Positions 21,658-24,562 of a DNA stretch of 24,562 nt are shown in pieces. Positions within the stretch are counted from its first letter, which is position 1; each line of letters opens with the position of its first letter. The notes below the pieces were generated by a model. The model had not been told where the DNA came from. It searched no databases and was given only the letters and a program-made list of their open reading frames with translations. Source of the stretch: Sphaeroforma arctica JP610 (Eukaryota; Opisthokonta; Ichthyosporea; Ichthyophonida); assembly GCF_001186125.1 (NCBI RefSeq), contig NW_014040487.1, positions 1 through 24,562 on the forward strand. Reading direction: 5' to 3'. Both the position numbers and the translations under genes were made by a program.

Positions 21658-24351
21658 TTACTGGGTTGCTTTCAGTGATTGAACCTTATTGTCGGGATTT
21701 GTTAATAGCTCAGAGAACTCCTTGATCATCTCTACTCCACGCACCTCGTGGGTCAGCAAAGGTAATTTGGTGCTGCACATGGTTGTATGAGGTATGTGGT
21801 GCATGCACTTGAGTACAGACACGAATATAAAAGACGTATTGTTCAAATCTCAAACAAATCCAAATGATGCGTGAGCTTCATCAATGCGGCATCAAAAGTC
21901 TACTAACAATACTGAAAACCGCTGCATATTGATTAAAAGAATTGAGGGCTACAAAAATTCGAAGGTACGCGAAGCGTGCAAGAACGACACTGGCGTAGCG
22001 ACAGAGCTGAAAACCGAGACGCGAATTGATTTTTTGATTTGAGTTTAGATTATGCCCGGGTGGCAACGAGAAACGGCATAATCAAAATCAGAGACTCATT
22101 CGGGTTTCGATACGGGAAGGGCATGTCGAAGACAGCAGGTTGACACACAAATAAGAATGCACTCAACACTAAATCATATAAAGCATCAGCCTCTCACAAA
22201 TGAAAACCCAATTTGTAATAGATACAGGACTTACACATTGAAATCCTCGTAAAGATCGTCGATTTGCGACAGATACTTTTGCTGTATCAACACGCGTGAC
22301 TTACAAAGTCCACAGCTTGACTCTAAACAACGTAAAGTAGATATTTAGATTAGGGTACGAGTCTTTAGTAGCGGATTTCACAGTTGGATATAAAAACCGA
22401 TGGGATGGACAGGTTGCGGCGGGGATTGCAAAGTGATCAAGAAGCGTGGCGTTAGTAAAACCAATGCTGAGTGCCACAAACAAAAACAGCATAGAAAAGT
22501 TTGCAATTGTGTAACTTTTCGTACTATAATTTCGAGGTCCATTAATTTGAACAGCACGAGGGATGCACAAGCGGTGTGCACGCACCTGTGCACATGGTAA
22601 ACAATCAAGATTACGAGGTGGGCTCAGCTAAAAGGGCGCATAAATGCTTGAAATAAACGGCTTACAGACCATTCAGAGAGTGCGAGGGTCAATTGAGGGG
22701 GTAGGAAACACGTCTCTATGATACCTCAATACAAAAAGAATGAAGGAGTGCTGTCCATAATTCTGCGCATGCGGATGTAAATATGTGGGTATAGCATTCG
22801 CAAAAAGAAACTTACTTTCATCGGGCATAACCAGCTGGTTTACTATGACGTTGTGTGTATCTATTTCGAATTTTGTTAGTTCTTGTACCAGTCGCTCAGT
22901 TTCGTAAAGTGACAGGAACTCGGCGATACATACACACACGAACGTGGTGCTCTCAGGGTCCTGGGACAAAATTAGTGGTCATTAATCGTACGAGCACATG
23001 TTGAAAATGAATTGGTTCGTGGCCAGCGCTGAACTTGTTATGATGCTGGCGCAAGTATCACTTGAAATAAACTACATGGCATGAACAGTCAGAATACTTT
23101 ATTCAGATATCTTGACTTTTCAGTAAAAAACTACTGCTTGTGATAAAGCGTTCATACTCATAATTCATACAATGCATCTAGTTTACCCCATAGTTTTATC
23201 ACCAATAACTCTTAATTCGTATCAATTTGAAACTACTTTCTTCAACATCTTTAATTCGTCGGCTCAAGCACGAGATCCGCAAAGACAGAGCTTAGTGCGT
23301 TAAAGAAATACACAAGACTCATAAACGGCAGAGATATAAAATTGACGGCACAAAAATACAGCACACCTACCTTACGAAACACAAACCTGCATGCTTGTGT
23401 ATACTATAGTGAACTTCACAGATATTCTACCAAAAAAAAAATCCCTTTGAAAACAGAAGTTTGTCAGCTAGTGTACTAAACTGGTATCCCATGCAGTGTT
23501 AAACTTATAAATGACGTGAAACTCGATAAAGTCATATGATATTCTAAATTACTATGTAACACTGCCATACCTGGAACTGACGGATAACTTCGTCGATGAC
23601 TTCTTTTGTGCTGTTCAATTGTTCGGTAATGGCGGCATCGTCGAATGCAGGCGCTCCCATTAGACTACTCATCTGTGACGTGTACATGAGGGTGTATAAA
23701 AGCTCGCTATCAGCGTAGTTTGCAAGATAACACCTATGCGATAATATTAAAGGATTCAGGGCAAAAGCACAAAAGTGATGGTAGAGACACGCACCTGAGT
23801 CAGCATGCCACCGAATTTCTCCTTAAGATCCATGATCTTGGCCAAGCCTTTTTCCAGAATGCTAGGGAATTGAAGCAACCGCAGGGTGTGCCCCGTAGGG
23901 GCGGTATCAAATACTATACACGAGTATTCCATCGACTGAACAAGCCTGCGCGAGTTGTGGGATTAAAGTTCAGTGAGCGTAACAAAGAAGTATGCTAAAG
24001 AAAATTTACGGTGACACCCCAGAAAAAGTCGCTCCAATAGCAACTCAGTAATGCTCCTCATGGTCATGTTGGTGGTGCTTACACCCTTCTAATGCAGACT
24101 TTCTACGTAGTCATTCCAATGTCGAGCGCCTGTACACATACTTGAGAGAAACTAACAAAACGGTATACATTCTGTATATCACAGGCACATACTTCATAAC
24201 TTCTGCAAAACTCATGGCTTCATCGATACCAGGAATCGACCCCATTATCTCTTGCATCATACCCCCCATTACACTCTCGTCATCGCCAGCTTTTACTTTG
24301 TCGACAGTTGGGTCAACTTCCATGGCGTACAGATTATCAAAGCCATTTACC
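21658..24351 (-). CDS. GET3: GET3/TRC40 (ASNA1) tail-anchored protein targeting ATPase, 3' six exons
   Basis: Exons in coding order (minus): 24351-24193, 23945-23795, 23672-23571, 22960-22816, 22322-22235, 21772-21658. All introns are GT-AG and phases join to give about 252 C-terminal residues of a family usually about 340 long. Recognisable segments are [33 protein letters not shown], the switch II motif [16 protein letters not shown], the client-groove helix [14 protein letters not shown], the CVC pair in [20 protein letters not shown], the zinc CGLC that joins the dimer, and [20 protein letters not shown]. The cytosolic dimer binds the membrane anchor of tail-anchored proteins and delivers them to the ER receptor Get1/Get2. 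The P-loop and switch I are not in the window; they should lie past 24562, since the frame opens at a splice acceptor at 24353-24352. I see no truncation or decay within the part present. Confidence 0.95.
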
Positions 24352-24562
24352 CTGCGGAAGATAACGATTGAATTGATCAAAAGAGTCTCTCGAACGATTG
24401 TACTTGAAATATATTCACTATAACGTAGCATTTTTTAATCTAGAATGCAGAACTTATGATTGTAGTTGAAGAAACCATACTCGATGTAACCGCATGTATG
24501 CAGTTATACAATTCCTTTAATAAGCCCATAATATATACATTATATATATATGTATATATATA
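24352..24562. other. GET3 intron running off the window
   Basis: No GET3-like residues (the motif before KVNGFDNL would be the DPAHN switch I region) are encoded here in any minus frame, so this is intron. It ends in a TA-rich microsatellite. Confidence 0.7.
24529..24562. repeat. (TA)n microsatellite at the right edge
   Basis: An alternating TA run with single interruptions (ATACAT, ATGTAT), inside the presumed GET3 intron. Confidence 0.85.

Noticed and set aside
23720-23998. 92-aa plus-strand frame
   Set aside because: Antisense to the GET3 exon encoding [11 protein letters not shown].

Overview
This window looks like nuclear DNA from an intron-rich, probably unicellular eukaryote. Genes are split by spliceosomal introns (GT-AG, about 0.1-1 kb). 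Poly(A) signals lie close behind stop codons, spacers are AT-rich with TA/TG microsatellites, and there are no operons or Shine-Dalgarno sites. SEL1L, GET3, a SETMAR-like SET protein and a probable Cdc14 (septation network) relative would fit an opisthokont. Introns this long are unlike most fungi, so an ichthyosporean-like holozoan is my guess; that is inference only.

Layout, left to right. At 1-138 (-) there is a likely coiled-coil exon cut by the window edge. At 1343-1951 (+) there is a possible two-exon small gene (59 aa). At 2703-12123 (+) lies a complete 13-exon SEL1L/HRD3 gene (1007 aa), the ER-membrane adaptor of the HRD1 ubiquitin ligase; all exon phases join into one open frame. A 15-bp perfect inverted repeat follows shortly after its stop. 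At 14692-16950 (-) are the three 3' exons of a SET-domain lysine methyltransferase with complete pre-SET and post-SET cysteine clusters and a SET domain split by an insert of about 160 residues; its 5' exon(s) were not located. At 20113-21210 (+) is an intronless 365-aa gene whose C-terminal half resembles the fungal SIN protein Cdc14 (not the phosphatase). At 21658-24351 (-) are the last six exons of GET3/TRC40, the ATPase that targets tail-anchored proteins to the ER; its 5' end lies beyond the right edge.

SEL1L and the SET gene converge, as do the Cdc14-like gene and GET3; the SET and Cdc14-like genes diverge across a spacer of about 3.2 kb. Two ER-quality or ER-insertion genes (SEL1L, GET3) share the window, but nothing shows they are co-regulated. 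I recognise no transposable element, viral fossil, tRNA, rRNA or CRISPR array. The most unusual features are the split SET domain, the charged coiled-coil N-terminus of SEL1L, the hairpin behind SEL1L, and the intronless Cdc14-like gene among intron-rich neighbours.
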